Part shown: positions 62,700 to 64,000 of the stretch, piece by piece
Layout of the letters: each line of letters opens with the position of its first letter
Position numbering within the stretch: the stretch's first letter is position 1
Source of the DNA: Bacillus sp. P14.5
GTDB lineage: Bacteria; Bacillota; Bacilli; Bacillales; Bacillaceae_B
Length of the DNA: 64,000 bases
NCBI RefSeq assembly: GCF_003316765.1
Contig: NZ_NIJF01000089.1
Span: 62,001-126,000, forward strand
Direction: 5' to 3'
Program-made: the position numbers and the translations under genes
Notes under the pieces: generated by a model
Database searches by the model: none
What the model was told of the DNA's origin: nothing
What the model saw: only the letters and a program-made list of their open reading frames with translations

Positions 62700-63487
62700 T
62701 ATTTTTGCAGGTTTTTACGGGTGATCAGAACAAGTGCTGCTCCACCCAGAACTGCCGCAAGGGTAATTGGAAGTACAGAAGACTGCTGCTGGGCCGCTCC
62801 ACCCATACCAGTTTCAGGCATGCTTCCTGGCATCAAAGTATAATCCTTTAATACCAAAACTTCTAATTGATCGACAGTATTCACAGCAAACACACTGTAT
62901 ACCGTATTTTCATCAAGTGTTGTTCCAGAAAGATCAAGGACCTGATCTCCTTCTGGAGTGCGAATTTCCAGGTCATAAGTGCCAGCATCGAGTTCTGTAT
63001 AATCAGTGATTGCTTTGAATTCTGCACCGCTGAATAATGAATCGCCTTCAATTAGTCCTACATCAACTGCGGGAGCATCAGGTGAAAGGTGTCCGACCCT
63101 TACCTTCGTCATACCTTCAGTCACTTCCATAGAATCTTGTGCAACAACTAATTCCAGATTTTCAAGCATGTTCGCCGCGGCTGCGGTATAAGCCATTCCA
63201 GCTTCCACGGATAAAGTGGTTGAGATAACTGGTTCAGAACTTCCCATTGTTCCTGCTGCATAAATCTCGACCTCATGATCTCCGGCAGGAAGTGAAAGAT
63301 AGTCAGTCGCCGCTTTAAATTCTGCCCCTTCTACAACTGCCTCTCCGTTTACATAAACATCTACAGCAGGAGCATCAGGAGAAGCATGGACGATACGTAC
63401 CATTGCATCATTTTCTGAAGCGAATGCGCCTTGAGCCAAAGTCACCATCATAACTGCCGCCACAAGCACCGAAAAAAGTTTTTTCAT
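62699..63487 (-). CDS. DUF4397 surface protein with MPETG sorting signal
   Basis: 262 residues: signal peptide (1-~23), two DUF4397 repeats (MVRIVHASPDAPAVDVYVNG and MTKVRVGHLSPDAPAVDVGL as starts), then a wall-sorting tail with MPETG, a hydrophobic helix (VLPITLAAVLGGAALVLI) and TRKNLQK. MPETG is a variant of LPXTG, so the adjacent class F sortase is the likely anchoring enzyme. The ligand or structural role is unknown. AAGGAGAGGAAGAA precedes the ATG. Confidence 0.9.
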   Translation of the reverse strand: MKKLFSVLVAAVMMVTLAQGAFASENDAMVRIVHASPDAPAVDVYVNGEAVVEGAEFKAATDYLSLPAGDHEVEIYAAGTMGSSEPVISTTLSVEAGMAYTAAAANMLENLELVVAQDSMEVTEGMTKVRVGHLSPDAPAVDVGLIEGDSLFSGAEFKAITDYTELDAGTYDLEIRTPEGDQVLDLSGTTLDENTVYSVFAVNTVDQLEVLVLKDYTLMPGSMPETGMGGAAQQQSSVLPITLAAVLGGAALVLITRKNLQK

Positions 63488-63604
63488 TTCTTCCTCTCCT
63501 TCATGTGAAATTAGATTTGCACAAGATATGTATATATCTTGTAACTATAATGTACAATGAATAAATTGAATAATTCAACTTCTAAGCTTTTTAAAAACAC
63601 ATTC

Positions 63605-63638
63605 AAAAAAAGTGCCAGCCTGAAGGCTGACACTTTTA
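63605..63638 (-). terminator. Terminator of yfhP
   Basis: AAAAGTGcCAGCC / GGCTGaCACTTTT, 25 bp past the stop. Confidence 0.85.
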
Positions 63639-63663
63639 TCAATTAAAACAAGATTCCTACCTG

Positions 63664-64000
63664 TCAATCCGGTATGATCTCCAGCTTCTTCCGCAGTTTT
63701 TCCTCGCTGTAAATCCAGCCGGTGTAGGAACTTTCGACTTCTAAATCCTCGTTCAGCTTCACTACTGCAACAAAGGGGTAATGCCCATTGCTGCGATACC
63801 TCAGGTCAATAAACCTTACCTCAAAGCCATCGTCTTCAAAATCCTCGATTTCCCATCGGTATATGGGTGAGAAGGACAAGAACGCAGACAGGTTTTTGTC
63901 TTTTTTGGCAGCGTTGATTACCGGATTATCCGGTACTGGAATTCTTTTGAATTTTTCAAAAAAAGTGATGGAACTGCCATATGCCCGAGCCACATAAAAG
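63664..64000 (-). CDS. yfhP: YfhP-like membrane metal-dependent hydrolase, C-terminal part
   Basis: The frame is open to the window edge (FYVARAYG...), so the gene begins outside. The visible ~111 residues (ITFFEKFKRIPVPDNPVINA, FSPIYRWEIEDFED, YPFVAVVKLNEDLEVESSYTGWIY) match the soluble tail of YfhP-type DUF457 proteins, whose N-terminal half is in the membrane. The location near yfhJ fits the B. subtilis order. An internal GTG could be mistaken for a start. Confidence 0.75.
   Translation of the reverse strand, partial: FYVARAYGSSITFFEKFKRIPVPDNPVINAAKKDKNLSAFLSFSPIYRWEIEDFEDDGFEVRFIDLRYRSNGHYPFVAVVKLNEDLEVESSYTGWIYSEEKLRKKLEIIPD

Overview
The window looks like chromosomal DNA of a Bacillaceae species (Bacillus sensu lato, moderate GC, endospore former). 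The evidence is a run of genes in Bacillus subtilis-like order. One block resembles the yfk region (YfkM, YfkK, YtxH/YfkI-like, YfkH, YfkF-like, YfkD). It leads into PdaA, YfjP and a TrmA-family methyltransferase, then into a yfh block (YfhD, YfhE, YfhF, RecX, YfhH, SspK, YfhJ, YfhP). Spore genes (sspK, pdaA, yfhD, yfhE), MreBH, a MotP/MotS-type stator and Na+-coupled transporters fit a motile, possibly salt-adapted Bacillus. The genus cannot be fixed from this sequence alone.

Region by region. 1-2.7 kb: end of a GyrI-like protein, a small HMA-fold protein, and a minus-strand operon of a cobalamin-binding sensor (frameshifted), a PAS protein and a beta-carbonic anhydrase. 2.8-3.6 kb: composite repeat. 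3.6-9 kb: sodium:solute symporter, preQ1 riboswitch with queF and a queuosine-precursor transporter, YitT protein, GNAT. 9-12.5 kb: GC-rich repeats, then an ABC-F ATPase behind a leader ORF and two terminators. 12.9-16 kb: bacterial nitric oxide synthase and mreBH. 16.2-19 kb: a chemoreceptor and BMP-type binding lipoprotein behind a sigma-D-like promoter. 19-24 kb: two SurA-like lipoproteins, DUF1906 protein, thioesterase, MFS exporter. 24-28 kb: tandem array, AmpS, divergent nsrR/hmp with two palindromic operators. 28.4-30.2 kb: an IS110-family element inside a dispersed repeat. 30-36.5 kb: DUF1992, polytopic chemoreceptor, motP/motS, alanine-type symporter. 36.7-39 kb: FAD monooxygenase and methyltransferase operon. 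39-50 kb: yfk block with an inserted P1B-type ATPase gene. 50-56 kb: second tandem array, fumarase, pdaA, DNA glycosylase, RNA methyltransferase. 56-64 kb: a DnaA-box-like cluster, the yfh block, a third tandem array, and a lipoprotein sortase with its likely substrate.

How parts fit: NO synthase (12.9 kb) and NO detoxification (NsrR/Hmp, 26 kb) lie close together. Motility functions (two chemoreceptors, a binding protein, MotP/MotS) carry sigma-D-like promoters. QueF and the transporter cover synthesis and salvage of the queuosine precursor under one riboswitch.

The most notable non-gene structure is repetitive. There are three intergenic tandem arrays that all have a period of about 52 bp, a 356-bp element with GAGGCTGGGACAAAA inverted ends (three copies, one with nested insertions), and several smaller families. 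A second pattern is gene disruption: at least four, probably five, frame breaks at short homopolymers and two in-frame nonsense codons in otherwise well-conserved genes. These may be real decay, slippage or assembly error.
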